Below, in pieces: positions 39,899 through 50,137 of a DNA stretch of 64,000 nucleotides (the first letter of the stretch is position 1; every line of letters starts with the position of its first letter). The position numbers and the translations under genes were made by a program. The notes under the pieces were generated by a model. That model ran no database searches, was not told the DNA's origin, and saw only the letters and a list, made by a program, of their open reading frames with translations. Source of the DNA: Cyanobacterium sp. uoEpiScrs1 (GTDB taxonomy: Bacteria; Cyanobacteriota; Cyanobacteriia; Cyanobacteriales; Microcystaceae); NCBI RefSeq assembly GCF_947331815.1, contig NZ_OX373462.1:310001-374000 (forward strand). The letters are read 5' to 3'.

Positions 39899-40461
39899 AC
39901 TCATTATATAAAAATAATATTTTAAGAGAAAGTAAAAGAAAATATATACATTTATTGACAGTCTGTGTTTTAAAAAAGTATTATTAAATGAATAATACTT
40001 TTTTAAATATTTGTACTAATTTTTAAAATGTATTGACTATTTATAACTTCTAAATAGGATTGTATACATGTTAAATTCAGTATAACTGAAATATCACAAA
40101 CCTAAACTATTAATCAAGTTTAACTTTTATACTGGGCTCTAAATATAGAGTCAATAATTGGATGTCTTAAACAAGAAGATCATCTAAAGTAATAAAGTTA
40201 TTGTCTATATTTATCGATACTAATTTTTTGAATATCATAGAATAATTTGCCGTATTAATTAGTTAAATACTACACTAAATAAATACAGAAACAGAAAATG
40301 TCGTAAAATCAACTTCAAAAGTATAATTTTATTAGTCTGATATTAGATTAATAGTTTAGAAGAATAAATAGTATAATTTAGCATTGAACAATTTATCATC
40401 AAGAGAATACAAAGGTAAGACAAGTAAAATATCATAAATAATAGTTATGATTATACAAATT
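39899..40461. other. Convergent intergenic region
   Basis: Between thiO-like (plus) and the DUF92 gene (minus). Apart from the hairpin at 39969-40007 nothing is recognised. Confidence 0.5.
39969..40007 (+). terminator. Terminator-like hairpin
   Basis: A 17-bp perfect stem (TTTAAAAAAGTATTATT and complement) with loop AAATG, 70 bases after the amine oxidase stop; the descending arm contains six T residues. A plausible transcript end for that gene. Confidence 0.55.
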
Positions 40462-41208
40462 TTAAATAAATTTAGTCCACCCCCAAGCGGCAAAAATAGC
40501 GATAAACGCTCCGATAAAAGTGTTAAAAACATTAACTACTTCATTAGTTATCCAGTCTAATTTATTCTGTAAAGTTGCTCCAATTAAACTTTCTAAATTA
40601 GTAGCAACAAAAGCAGAAAAAATACATAAAAATACTTGTTTTAAATTGATTAAACCAATAAAAAAAGCTAGCAAAGCAATCACTCCAGAAGTAGTTATTC
40701 CTGCTAAAGTTCCCTCTAAACTGATAGCTCCTTCAGTCCCCCTTGACACAGGTTTTAAAGTAGTAATTAAAAATGTGCTTTTTCCATAGGCTTTTCCGAT
40801 TTCGGAAGCAGTCGTATCAGAAAGTTTAGTGCTAAAACTAGCGACATATCCTAAGATTAATAATTGTTGCCAATAAGGAGCAGAAAATAGAGTCATCAGG
40901 GCACAAAGTACAGCTATTAAGGCTGAGCCCCAAACATTTGCTGGACCTCGCATTCCTGAACGTTTTTCAGCAATTCCAGCTAATTTCTTTTCTGTTATTC
41001 CGATATGAGTTACTGCTGAACCCACTAAGAAATAAAAAATAAGGATAGTGTAACCTTGCCATCCAAGTGTTCCCCAAATTAAAACTCCTAATACCCAAGC
41101 ATGAAGGTATCCAGCAGTAGTTAAGAATTTTTTAGGTAAAATAAAGGCAATGGCTATCAAAAATAAATTTAAACCATTAGCAATGATCCAAGGGTTTGTA
41201 AATTTCAT
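40462..41208 (-). CDS. DUF92 membrane protein, VTE6-like phytyl-phosphate kinase
   Basis: A 248-residue polytopic membrane protein of the DUF92/TIGR00297 family with about six or seven helices. Conserved segments are ITEKKLAGIAEKRSGMRGPA, the SFSTKLSDTTASEIGKAYGK block and PVSRGTEGAISLEGTLAG. Plant VTE6 and its cyanobacterial counterpart phosphorylate phytyl phosphate to phytyl diphosphate, salvaging phytol from chlorophyll for tocopherol and chlorophyll synthesis. The assignment is by family only. It fits the chlM and sqdX evidence for retained chlorophyll-containing membranes. Confidence 0.85.
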   Translation of the reverse strand: MKFTNPWIIANGLNLFLIAIAFILPKKFLTTAGYLHAWVLGVLIWGTLGWQGYTILIFYFLVGSAVTHIGITEKKLAGIAEKRSGMRGPANVWGSALIAVLCALMTLFSAPYWQQLLILGYVASFSTKLSDTTASEIGKAYGKSTFLITTLKPVSRGTEGAISLEGTLAGITTSGVIALLAFFIGLINLKQVFLCIFSAFVATNLESLIGATLQNKLDWITNEVVNVFNTFIGAFIAIFAAWGWTKFI

Positions 41209-42394
41209 CTTAATTAAGAGTTCATGATTAATAATTGCTTCATTCTATCTAAGCATACTTTATATTACTAATTAAATTGTTTCATAAACTGCTTCAGTTT
41301 AACTAAAAGATGCGATTATAAAGTTTAAACAATTTTCTCTGATTTTTCTCGAAGTTTAATTATTTATGTTAGACTCATTTTAGCAGCATTTAATTTTAAA
41401 AAATAAGTTACCTTAAAATCCTTAAATTTTTCCTATAGTAATCTTTATAGTTGTTATATCTTATTATCCGGTTTTTGCTCTAAGTCTGGAACTAGGTCTG
41501 GATAATTAGTATGGCAATATTGTAAAATCTATAGAATTACTATCTTTAGTAGGTTGATAAATATATAAACATAAAACTATCCATAGTCTTAACTCCCTAC
41601 AGTAGTTTACTTTTTCCGAGATTTCAGTTCTATCTCTAAGTTCGTTTAAAAAACATATATTTATTGCAGCTTCTGTATATCCCTTTTTAAGGATTAAATT
41701 TTTTAAGTTTTATCTGTAATCAATATTTTTTGTTTAGAATACTTTCTTATTCTGTTTCCATATTTTCCTTTCAGAAATATGAGCTTTTTTAAGTAATCTC
41801 ATCTTTTTCAAGATATTTTTTGTCTAACCCACTATTTTCTAGTCATTTATATATCTACTAATATACTAGTATAAATTTAAATTAATGAGTTATTTTCTAA
41901 ACATAGAATTAACTAAATGTATGTTTCCTATCTGATTTTAACCGTTATTTTATTAGATTTTACACCATAAAAATAATTTCTTGTTACTTGTTACTATAGT
42001 GTAGTTATAGCTTTTTAAAGAGTTTGTATATAATATTCCTAACTAGGATTAATGTCATCTATCTAATCACGCATAACATTTATTTTTCATGTATATTCTT
42101 CATGTATATTTTTAAAATTTAAATTAACTAAATTACGAAACTAAATAAGGTTTTATGGAAATATTTTAAACTAGATTATTTACCTGTTCTTAGTGAGTGA
42201 GTTTATACAAATATATTTAGTATAAATTATGAGTATAACAAGCATCTTAGTCTGAGTCTTTACATGACTTTAGAATTAAATTTGATATTTAAATTTAGTA
42301 CTAATAAGAAAATAAAGTATGTCAGAGGATAAATATATTATAAAAAGTAAAAATACCCGACAGTTATTCTATAACTTTACCAAATCGACAACAC
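41209..42394. other. 1.2-kb gene desert
   Basis: Gene-free, A+T-rich DNA between the 5' end of the DUF92 gene and the 3' end of the UbiB-like gene. No protein-like frame, long repeat or RNA gene is visible. Confidence 0.5.
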
Positions 42395-44398
42395 TTAAGA
42401 GGCCACAGGTAAAGATTTTTGATTTTGAGTTGAAGACGTAGTACTTTTTTGGTCTCGAGGTTTATCTAGCTCTAAGAGTAGATTACGAATTATACGAGCA
42501 ACTGCTTTCTGCATTAACCCTTCAAAAATTTTTTGCCCCATCTGTTGAATTTCTGGCTTAACTAATAGTTTTGTCACTATGGGTACTAGATGTATAGGAT
42601 CGAATCCTGGGGTATCTTGAATAATTCTTAAAATATTTTTAATATGTTCTGTTGTTTGACCATTATTTTTTAAGTCTAAAGGAATTTCTTGAACGGCTAA
42701 ACCTACCTGTTTTCTTACTACTGAAGAGGTGTTGAACCAGGTTCTACGCCCCAATAAATCAACGGTATTAATCATTTCATCAATGATACTTTCCCGAATA
42801 AAGGCTCCTCGTTCAGAGAAAAGAAAGTCAGTAGCTTGATTGAGAGCTCCATCAATATCATAGTCCTGAGAATCCTTGGCATTCCTTAATAAATTTTCTA
42901 AACGATTCCATCGAAAATTTCCATCCTGAAATAACAAATTTTTAAGGGAGGTTCGTAATTCTTGAGATGGATCAGTCAGGAGTCTTTTAGCAACATAAGG
43001 ATAAGCTTTACTAAGAACTTTAAAATTAGGGTCAATCCCAATGGCAATTCCTTCTAGTGTTACCATTGATCGAATTATCAAAGCATAATAGGCAGGAACA
43101 CGGAAAGGAAATTCGTACATCATTGCAGACATCTGATCTGTAATACTTTTAAAGTTTAACTCAGCAACACTTGCTCCTAAAGCATTACCAAAGACTTGAC
43201 TTAAAGCTGGGATAATTGGAGATAAATCTGTGTCTGGCTGGAGAAAGTCTAACTTAACATAATCATTAGCTAACGATTTAAAATCGCGATTAACTAAGTG
43301 TACAACTGCCTCAATTAAACCATAACGTTGATAAGGCTTAATATGACTCATCATGCCAAAGTCTAGATAAGCTAATTGTCCATTATCCATAGCCAATAAG
43401 TTTCCTGGATGAGGATCAGCATGGAAAAAACCGTGTTCTAATAACTGACGCAATGAACATTGAACTCCGACTTCTATCAGATGAGTTGCGTTAATTCCCT
43501 TCTCTTGAACTTTTTGAATATCAGTTAATTTTGTTCCTTCTACCCATTCCATTGTCAAAACTCGTCTTCCCGTATATTTCCAGTAAATTTTAGGTACATA
43601 AATTTCGGGTAGATGTCCATAAAATTCTGCAAATTTTTCCGCATTTTTTCCTTCTTGAATGTAATTAATTTCTTCAAAAATACGGCTTGCTAATTCGTCT
43701 GTAATAGAAACTAAATCTGAACGAATAAATTTAAATGTTTTCTGAGCCCAACTGGCTATATTTCGTATTAGATAAATGTCCAGTGTTATCCGTCGAATTA
43801 AATCGGGACGCTGCACTTTTACAGCTACTTTTTCTCCATTTTTTAACTTTCCTTTATACACTTGTCCTAAGGAAGCTGCCGCCAGGGGATTAGAAGAAAT
43901 TTCTGCATAAATCTCTTCGGGTGGCTCTCCTAACTCTTCTTCAATAAAACGGTAAGCAACCTCATTAGGGAAAGAAGGAATATTATCTTGCAAGGAGATT
44001 AGTTCATCAATATAATTAGGGGGGAGTAAATCAGGACGTGTTGATAAAGCTTGCCCAACCTTAATATAAGTAGGTCCTAGTTTAGTCAGTATTTTACGCA
44101 ACTGAATTGCCCGTTTGCGATTATTTTTAGGGTTAATTCCCCTTAATTTATCCCACCATAAACTCAAAAAAAACCAAAAAGATTGTGAAGCAATACTAAT
44201 CAACCGATGTAAAACTTCTAAAAAACGTTTGCTGTAATATTCTTTAATACTTTCTGGATGATAACTCCAACTTTCAGGAGAAAAATTGCTAATGGGCCCC
44301 AAATCTTCACTATTACTTTGGGAAATATTAATATGTTTTGCTTCAATGGTAATCAAATCTGGGGACTCAACAACTGATGAGACAGTAACTTCAGACAT
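42395..44398 (-). CDS. ABC1/UbiB-family atypical kinase
   Basis: A 667-residue ABC1/ADCK/UbiB protein kinase-like enzyme. It contains the KxGQ-type region YIKVGQALSTRPDLLP, the alanine-rich nucleotide loop LAAASLGQVYKGKL, the lysine in VAVKVQRPDL, and the catalytic ADPHPGNLL and YLDFGMM motifs. In cyanobacteria and plastids these proteins support quinone/isoprenoid metabolism and thylakoid integrity. The C-terminal third is a family-typical helical extension. Single gene, no defects. It sits 130 bases from the YggT gene on the same strand. Confidence 0.9.
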   Translation of the reverse strand: MSEVTVSSVVESPDLITIEAKHINISQSNSEDLGPISNFSPESWSYHPESIKEYYSKRFLEVLHRLISIASQSFWFFLSLWWDKLRGINPKNNRKRAIQLRKILTKLGPTYIKVGQALSTRPDLLPPNYIDELISLQDNIPSFPNEVAYRFIEEELGEPPEEIYAEISSNPLAAASLGQVYKGKLKNGEKVAVKVQRPDLIRRITLDIYLIRNIASWAQKTFKFIRSDLVSITDELASRIFEEINYIQEGKNAEKFAEFYGHLPEIYVPKIYWKYTGRRVLTMEWVEGTKLTDIQKVQEKGINATHLIEVGVQCSLRQLLEHGFFHADPHPGNLLAMDNGQLAYLDFGMMSHIKPYQRYGLIEAVVHLVNRDFKSLANDYVKLDFLQPDTDLSPIIPALSQVFGNALGASVAELNFKSITDQMSAMMYEFPFRVPAYYALIIRSMVTLEGIAIGIDPNFKVLSKAYPYVAKRLLTDPSQELRTSLKNLLFQDGNFRWNRLENLLRNAKDSQDYDIDGALNQATDFLFSERGAFIRESIIDEMINTVDLLGRRTWFNTSSVVRKQVGLAVQEIPLDLKNNGQTTEHIKNILRIIQDTPGFDPIHLVPIVTKLLVKPEIQQMGQKIFEGLMQKAVARIIRNLLLELDKPRDQKSTTSSTQNQKSLPVAS

Positions 44399-44528
44399 AG
44401 GAACAACATGCTAATGACGTCGAAGAAAGCTTTTGTAAACTATTGTAACAAGTTTTGTTGATATATAATGACCTAGAGAACCCATTAAAAACTAAAGATT
44501 TCCTACTATAACGAAAAATGTTATTTGT

Positions 44529-44825
44529 CTAATTGGCTCGTAAAGTCATGGTAATTAATCCTTGCTGTCCCAGTAAAATCTCTCGTAGTAAACTAAAAAT
44601 CCCTACCAAAATAATAGGGCTAATATCTACGCCACCTAAGGGAGAAATAACTTTACGAACAGGAGTTAAAAATGGTTCTGTAGGGTAAATAATTAATGTC
44701 CAAGGTAAACGATTAATTTCTACCTGAGGATACCAAGTTAGAATAATTCTTATTATAAATAGAAAAGTCATTATAGCCAAAAACGAGCTCAACCCCCAAC
44801 TTGCAATGGTAGTATTCATTGTCAT
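44529..44825 (-). CDS. YggT/YlmG family membrane protein
   Basis: A 98-residue protein with two membrane helices (about 8-27 and 68-85) separated by the family loop RIILTWYPQVEINRLPWTLI, YPTEPFLTPVRKVISPLGGVDISPIIL. YlmG/YCF19-type proteins act in nucleoid/thylakoid organisation and cytochrome assembly in plastids and cyanobacteria. It lies upstream of the UbiB-like gene. A second in-frame ATG is two codons in. Confidence 0.88.
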   Translation of the reverse strand: MTMNTTIASWGLSSFLAIMTFLFIIRIILTWYPQVEINRLPWTLIIYPTEPFLTPVRKVISPLGGVDISPIILVGIFSLLREILLGQQGLITMTLRAN

Positions 44826-45093
44826 AAGTTATAGTTCGTATTTCTAATTATTCAAATGTGAGTTTTCAGGATTATCTTCTAACTGAATATAATTTAGCTA
44901 AAAATATAATTCCCACTGAGTGGGAATTATATCCTACTTTTTTTAAGTAATCCACTTTTAGTGTACTTAGTCAGCTATATTCGAGAGACTTTTATTTTTT
45001 CATGATATCCTCCGCAGATCAACTGTTTAATTGTGTAAGTCAAATAGTACTATAAACAAAGAAAGTTGAATTGATTTTTTTGAAAATAAATTA
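44826..45093. other. YggT upstream region
   Basis: Holds the YggT promoter region, a terminator-like hairpin at 44903-44931 and, on the minus strand near 45004, a strong GGAGGA site followed by ATG and an immediate stop, suggesting the stub of a lost gene. Confidence 0.4.
44903..44931. terminator. Terminator-like hairpin
   Basis: A 14-bp perfect stem with a single-base loop (ATATAATTCCCACT and complement), followed on the plus strand by CCTAC and seven T residues. No intact gene ends here, so it may be the relic terminator of a lost gene. Confidence 0.6.
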
Positions 45094-45480
45094 ATGGACA
45101 TTCAAGCTCGATCCACATTTGATGCCCATTTTAAAATTGCGACTCTAGGAGAGATTAATTTAGCTCTTCAAAATCTGAAATCTTGGATGAAACTCCAAAC
45201 GTTAAATCAAGTCTGTTGAAGCAACCTAAAAAATTTATTCAGAAGTTTTATGGGGATAATCTTACTGCTAGCCTTGATTATAGTCAGATTATTAATCAAA
45301 GACACTTTTCTCGTCTAGTTACTTTTCTGTAGATTGGAACAACATTGATTGAAGGATACACCGACCTGAAAACTCGTTATATTGTCTCTAGTATTCTAGA
45401 CAAAGTGACTTAGAATAGTCCCATTATGGAGGGAAAAATCTCTGGTCTAATTTTACTAGCTCTAGAATATAGAAGCCAGG
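45094..45480 (+). pseudogene. Decayed gene, family unknown
   Basis: An ATG at 45094 opens MDIQARSTFDAHFKIATLG..., closed by TGA at 45217-45219. The coding texture continues in another frame from about 45213 (LLKQPKKFIQKFYGDNL...). It then runs through two in-frame TAG stops to about 45480 (IGTTLIEGYTDLKTRYIV, then SPIMEGKISGLILLALEY). One frameshift and two stops make it a pseudogene of at least 125 codons. I do not recognise the family. It ends next to tRNA-Val. Confidence 0.6.
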
Positions 45481-45483
45481 CAA

Positions 45484-45555
45484 TGGGCGATACTGGATTT
45501 GAACCAGTGACAGCCTGCTTGTAAGGCAGGAGCTCTACCGCTGAGCTAATCGCCC
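45484..45555 (-). tRNA. tRNA-Val (UAC)
   Basis: A 72-base cloverleaf on the minus strand. The acceptor stem is GGGCGAT/ATCGCCC with discriminator A. The D-arm is GCTC...GAGC, and the anticodon stem CCTGC/GCAGG has loop CTTACAA (anticodon UAC at 45521-45523). The T-arm is CTGG-TTCAAAT-CCAG. CCA is not encoded. No other tRNA was found in the window. Confidence 0.97.
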
Positions 45556-45618
45556 CAGTTCACTCTTATGGGATGATAACATATCTTTTGATAATTAAAC
45601 AACAAGAATAGATTTTTT

Positions 45619-46203
45619 ATGCCTTCCGGCCGTACCCATGATCGTATTACGTTTTGGAGTTTACCTCTACTGGTTGGGTTAACTTATTTCTTCAGTGACA
45701 ATAAAAGACTAACGTTATTAATCGCAAGTTCTTATCTCTTCAGTGGATTAATGTTCGGTCCTGATCTCGATATTCACTCTATTCAATACAAAAGGTGGGG
45801 AATTATTCGAGGGATGTGGCTGCCCTACCGATATCTTTTCAAACATCGTTCTCTGTTTTCTCACGGACTTTTGATTGGGACTATTCTACGTTTATTGTAT
45901 CTTGCGACCGTTCTAATGTTAGTAGCCATAATCGGAGTAATGATCACCCAGTTAATTTGGACAATTGACTGGAGTTGGCAACAGTCAATCCACCAGATCA
46001 TAAAATTAGTTGCCACTAGATATTCTCAAGAAATGATTGTTGTGGGAGTAGGATTAGAATTAGGGGCGATAAGTCATATCATCAGTGATTGCATTATATC
46101 AACGATAAAAAAGCATCGGAGACGAACACTAAAGCAAACCAAAAATAAAAAAAATTCCCGACGGAGATGTTCATCTAGTGCGGGAAAATCTAAGGTCAAA
46201 TAA
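45619..46203 (+). CDS. DUF2227 putative metal-binding membrane protein
   Basis: A 194-residue protein matching the DUF2227 family. It starts MPSGRTHDRITFW, with the conserved FGPDLDIHSIQYKRWG and PYRYLFKHRSLFSHG blocks, whose Asp/His residues probably bind metal (resembling membrane-bound hydrolases of the YfhO/LmbE-like 'metal-dependent hydrolase' type). Three or four membrane helices follow, and a conserved His/Asp pair in ISHIISDCII. The C-terminal tail is very basic (lysine/arginine-rich), perhaps anchoring it to membrane or RNA. It converges with ndhE eight bases away. Confidence 0.85.
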   Translation: MPSGRTHDRITFWSLPLLVGLTYFFSDNKRLTLLIASSYLFSGLMFGPDLDIHSIQYKRWGIIRGMWLPYRYLFKHRSLFSHGLLIGTILRLLYLATVLMLVAIIGVMITQLIWTIDWSWQQSIHQIIKLVATRYSQEMIVVGVGLELGAISHIISDCIISTIKKHRRRTLKQTKNKKNSRRRCSSSAGKSKVK

Positions 46204-46211
46204 GACAAGTT

Positions 46212-46523
46212 TTACCATTTAAGAAGATTAAACTGTTCCATATCAATGGTGTCACGATTACGATAGATAGCTAAAACAATCGCTAATCCAACAGCTGCTT
46301 CAGCAGCTGCAACAGTAATTACAAATACTGTAAAAACTTGACCTTTAATTCCAACGGAATCGGAGAAGTTTGAGAATCCCATGAGGTTCAAATTAACTGC
46401 ATTGAGTAATAATTCGATAGACATTAAAACACGAACTGCATTGCGACTATTTACTAAACCATAAATACCAATACAGAATAGAGAAGCAGCTAATAGTAAG
46501 CAAAATTCTAAGTGTAGTTGCAT
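46212..46523 (-). CDS. ndhE: NAD(P)H-quinone oxidoreductase subunit 4L
   Basis: NdhE (NuoK-type, 103 residues) has three membrane helices and forms part of the proton-pumping membrane arm of NDH-1. It carries the key glutamates in [17 protein letters not shown] and [14 protein letters not shown]. Length is exactly typical. It is the last gene of ndhA-I-G-E, 31 bases after ndhG. Eight bases separate its stop from that of the converging DUF2227 gene. Confidence 0.97.
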   Translation of the reverse strand: MQLHLEFCLLLAASLFCIGIYGLVNSRNAVRVLMSIELLLNAVNLNLMGFSNFSDSVGIKGQVFTVFVITVAAAEAAVGLAIVLAIYRNRDTIDMEQFNLLKW

Positions 46524-46554
46524 AATTTTTCTTTACAGATTACTGATGGCTAAT

Positions 46555-47181
46555 TTACTGTTCACTTCCTTTCGATAAAGCTAATTCTCTGACTTCTAAT
46601 TCATTAGGGCGTTCAGGCAATTCTAGAGCTGTCTCAATTTCTCTCTGAGAGGCTAATGATTCTGGAATCATATCACGACGAGCTAGAATAATTGCCCCTA
46701 CCATAGCGATCAAAAGTAACACGGATGCTAATTCAAAAGGAAGCAAAAAATCACTAAAGAAATGTTTACCAATCTCAACAATTGTATTATCAATCACCCG
46801 AGAAGAAGGAGAATTAATTGGCCACGGAGTAACAAAAATCATGGTTGTTAATAAAAGAAAAATCCCCCCACAAATCACGGCAGTAATGCTTTTACGCATC
46901 CAATGTCTTGGTAAAGTAGAAAAGTTTTCTCGCTTATTAACCAACATGATGGCAAATAAAATTAATACATTAATAGCCCCAACATAAATTAATACCTGAG
47001 CCACTGCCACGAAATCAGCATTCAGCAGAATATAAATACCAGAAATACTGATAAAAACTCCTCCCAATAAAAAGGCAGAGTAAACAATGTTTGACAACAA
47101 AACAACCCCTAGGGATGTTCCAATAACCATTGTTGCTAAAATAGCAAAGGAAACAATTTGAACGCCTTCTGCTAAATTCAC
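46555..47181 (-). CDS. ndhG: NAD(P)H-quinone oxidoreductase subunit 6
   Basis: NdhG (NuoJ-type, 208 residues) is a five-helix membrane-arm subunit, with the YILLNADFVAVAQVLIYVGA helix that carries a pi-bulge in the family, and ALSKGSEQ at the C-terminus. The start codon is GTG at 47181, preceded by AAGGAG about 11 bases upstream. It is separated from ndhI by 80 bases that contain a 15-bp hairpin. Confidence 0.95.
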   Translation of the reverse strand: MNLAEGVQIVSFAILATMVIGTSLGVVLLSNIVYSAFLLGGVFISISGIYILLNADFVAVAQVLIYVGAINVLILFAIMLVNKRENFSTLPRHWMRKSITAVICGGIFLLLTTMIFVTPWPINSPSSRVIDNTIVEIGKHFFSDFLLPFELASVLLLIAMVGAIILARRDMIPESLASQREIETALELPERPNELEVRELALSKGSEQ

Positions 47182-47214
47182 TACTGTTAATTCTCCTTAA
47201 TTAAGTTCAGTTCA

Positions 47215-47257
47215 GTTGATAGTTAATAGTATTTTTATTGTCCTATTAACTATCAAC
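47215..47257 (-). repeat. Hairpin between ndhI and ndhG
   Basis: A perfect 15-bp stem (GTTGATAGTTAATAG and complement) with a 13-base loop, lying inside the ndhAIGE operon, five bases after the ndhI stop. It could attenuate or stabilise the upstream message and shift the ndhI:ndhG ratio. Confidence 0.7.
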
Positions 47258-47261
47258 TATT

Positions 47262-47843
47262 TTATTTGCTCTCTTTTACAATTTCTTCAGGACGCTTTCC
47301 TGTTCGTTGACTTCCCGATGGTAAATCATGAGGGTCAAACACCCCCTTGGGCAAGTATCCTAACTCTCGTAAGGGAGTTACCATTAAATCTTGAGTTACT
47401 TTGTAAGGTAATCGTCCGAGGGCAACATTGTCATAATTAAGTTCGTGACGGTCGTAGGTTGCTAATTCATATTCTTCCGTCATAGATAGGCAATTTGAGG
47501 GACAATATTCAACACAATTACCGCAAAAAATACAAACTCCAAAATCAATGCTGTAGTGTTTGAGTTCTTTCTTCTTAACGGCTTTGTTAAATTCCCAATC
47601 TACCACAGGTAGATTAATTGGACACACACGAACACAGACTTCACAAGCAATACACTTGTCAAACTCAAAGTGAATCCTTCCCCGAAATCGTTCTGATGGA
47701 ATCAGCTTCTCATAAGGGTACTGTACCGTAATCGGACGGCGACGCATATGATCAAAGGTAACCGATAGCCCTTGACCAATATATTTAGCCGCTTCAACAC
47801 TCCCTTTAGCGTAATTGCTGACTTGTTTGAGTAGGTTAAACAT
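47262..47843 (-). CDS. ndhI: NAD(P)H-quinone oxidoreductase subunit I
   Basis: NdhI (NuoI-type, 193 residues) carries two [4Fe-4S] clusters that pass electrons towards NdhK. Both cluster motifs are intact: [12 protein letters not shown] and [12 protein letters not shown]. The cyanobacterial C-terminus after [15 protein letters not shown] is present. It is 38 bases downstream of ndhA and followed by an intra-operon hairpin. Confidence 0.97.
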   Translation of the reverse strand: MFNLLKQVSNYAKGSVEAAKYIGQGLSVTFDHMRRRPITVQYPYEKLIPSERFRGRIHFEFDKCIACEVCVRVCPINLPVVDWEFNKAVKKKELKHYSIDFGVCIFCGNCVEYCPSNCLSMTEEYELATYDRHELNYDNVALGRLPYKVTQDLMVTPLRELGYLPKGVFDPHDLPSGSQRTGKRPEEIVKESK

Positions 47844-47881
47844 AATACTTTAATGGTTAGCTCTTAACAGAAAAAAAGGGA

Positions 47882-49000
47882 TTAGCCGCCAAAAGCGACA
47901 GGAAAAATAAGTTTTAGGGCTGCCGTTAATAAAAGGTTGACCAAAGAAACAGGAAGTAAAAATTTCCAACCTAAATCTAATAATTGGTCAATACGAACCC
48001 GGGGAACTGTCCACCGTATTAAAACGGCGAGGAAAATCAAGAAATAGGCTTTAAGTACTGTCATCGCGATTCCCAAGGAGGCTGTAATTACCTGGAACCA
48101 TGAATTTGTCTCGTTTACACCAATCCAACTTGCTAGTTTCTCAAGAGGCACAGGAAATTCCCACCCTCCTAAGTAGAGAATTGCAAAGACCAAAGCCGAC
48201 AGGACTAAATTCACGTATGAGCCTACATAGAATAAACCAAACTTCATCCCTGAATATTCAGTTTGGTACCCTGCTACAATTTCTTCTTCTGCCTCAGGAA
48301 GGTCAAAAGGAAGTCTTTCACATTCAGCCAACGCTGCAATCCAAAAGATAAAAAATCCTATAGGTTGCCGCCAAATATTCCAGCCTAAAATGCCATATCC
48401 TGACTGTTGCTGCACAATATCAATTGTACTTAGACTATTAGACATCATGACAATTGCTAGGACAGACAACGCTAATGGAATTTCGTAACTAATGGATTGT
48501 GCTGCTGCCCTTAAGCCTCCAAGAAGGGAATACTTATTATTGGAAGCATATCCAGACATTAGTAAGCCAATGGGGGCAATACTGGCTAAAGCAATCCAAA
48601 GAAAAATACCTACATTCAGATCTGTAATTACTAAATTTTGCCCAAAAGGAATAATCAGGTAAGAAACAAATACTGGAAGTACCACTAGCACTGGACCTAG
48701 GGTGAATAACCAGGGATCCGCTTTAACAGGGATGATATCTTCTTTAAATACCAATTTGATGCCATCAGCTACAGGTTGAAGAACTCCTAAAGGTCCTGCA
48801 TATTCAGGACCGATACGTTGTTGGGCAGCGGCGGAGATTTTTCGTTCCAACCATACCACTACCAATACGCCGACGGTAGCTACAATAATCATTAAAAATG
48901 AGGGTAAGGGAATCCAGAGGGCTTTGGCTAGCCCATCAGGGAGTCCCATTTGTTTGAGAGATTGAATAAAACTGCCTTGTAGGTCGATTCCTGTGTTCAT
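47882..49000 (-). CDS. ndhA: NAD(P)H-quinone oxidoreductase subunit 1
   Basis: NdhA (NuoH-type, 372 residues) has eight membrane helices and forms the quinone-binding connection between the two arms of NDH-1. Family blocks include [37 protein letters not shown], the loop [20 protein letters not shown] and [20 protein letters not shown]. Complete length. First gene of ndhA-I-G-E. In many cyanobacteria gltA precedes it; here the 5' side is a desert. Confidence 0.97.
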   Translation of the reverse strand: MNTGIDLQGSFIQSLKQMGLPDGLAKALWIPLPSFLMIIVATVGVLVVVWLERKISAAAQQRIGPEYAGPLGVLQPVADGIKLVFKEDIIPVKADPWLFTLGPVLVVLPVFVSYLIIPFGQNLVITDLNVGIFLWIALASIAPIGLLMSGYASNNKYSLLGGLRAAAQSISYEIPLALSVLAIVMMSNSLSTIDIVQQQSGYGILGWNIWRQPIGFFIFWIAALAECERLPFDLPEAEEEIVAGYQTEYSGMKFGLFYVGSYVNLVLSALVFAILYLGGWEFPVPLEKLASWIGVNETNSWFQVITASLGIAMTVLKAYFLIFLAVLIRWTVPRVRIDQLLDLGWKFLLPVSLVNLLLTAALKLIFPVAFGG

Positions 49001-50137
49001 CTTGATTGATACAAGTTGTAGGTTTAGGTATGTTGATTGATACTTAACGTATCCGATGATTTTCGTTTGCTGGCTATTTTGTCAAGGTTTTCTCTAACAC
49101 CATTGCCTAGTATATCGCTGTCCGTAAGATAGCTTCGGGAATTTTATAACAACTTCTACTTATGGTCATCATAGACTAAATAAGATTGGGAGTTTATTAT
49201 TTAATGCTTGCCAAAAATTTAAAAATGGAAATATGTAAATCGGTAAAATTTACGACAGGGGTACTCCAGTGATTTTGTCAGCAGCACTAACAACAGTTAT
49301 GAGATTTCCTAATAGAGAAATTGTGTATCTTAAAAAGATAAGTTGACTGAATGTTTTCCGGATGTGACACACATAGACAGGGGATTTAAAGTAAAATTGC
49401 TGTGTACTGTTGAGTTTTATAAAGTAAATATCGATATTTTAATTTCTGATATTTCAGAATGAGTTTAATAAAAATAAATTACAAAACTCATTATTTTTTA
49501 AATATATATAGCTATATCGATGTATTATTTGTTCTTGATAAATACCGGAATTAAATGAAGATTATTATAAAATATAAAAATAATACTTTAGAATTCAAAT
49601 AAGTTGGATAATTACCTCTAAGTACAATTAATAAATTACAACAAAATCATAAAATCGTATATGTTGATAAAAAATCAAAATTTGTCCTGGATCTATATCA
49701 AATACATTTATTTTAAATATACATATTTTTAGTTAATTATGTATCGAAAAAAACTACGATCATTTTACCACTTAATATATTGATATAGGTTTACCTAATC
49801 ATGGTAGATAGCAGGCTAATTACATATTTAAATAAAAAGTTAATTTGGTATTATCATTATTAATCTAAAATGAATAGCAATGATATCAAGAAACTAACAA
49901 TAAATTATAACTACCTGTAAAATTTAATTTTATAACCCTAATCTTCAACAGTGATTTGCAAGATAATTAGTCTCCTGAAAAAATATAATATTATGTCCAA
50001 TTGTAGTAACCCAAACATTTTATGGAGAATATGAAATACGACAACTTTAGTATAATTAGAGCATCTCTTCTCAAACTTTTTCTGATTTAAAATCGACGAT
50101 ATTTTGAAGTACTGTGGATTGAGTCATAGATTGTAGC
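49001..50137. other. 1.1-kb gene desert upstream of ndhA
   Basis: The 150 bases next to ndhA are less A+T-rich and should contain the operon promoter; a TATACT-like element lies near 49111 on the minus strand. A block near 49255-49390 also looks less eroded, but no frame is convincing. The rest is A+T-rich. Confidence 0.4.
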
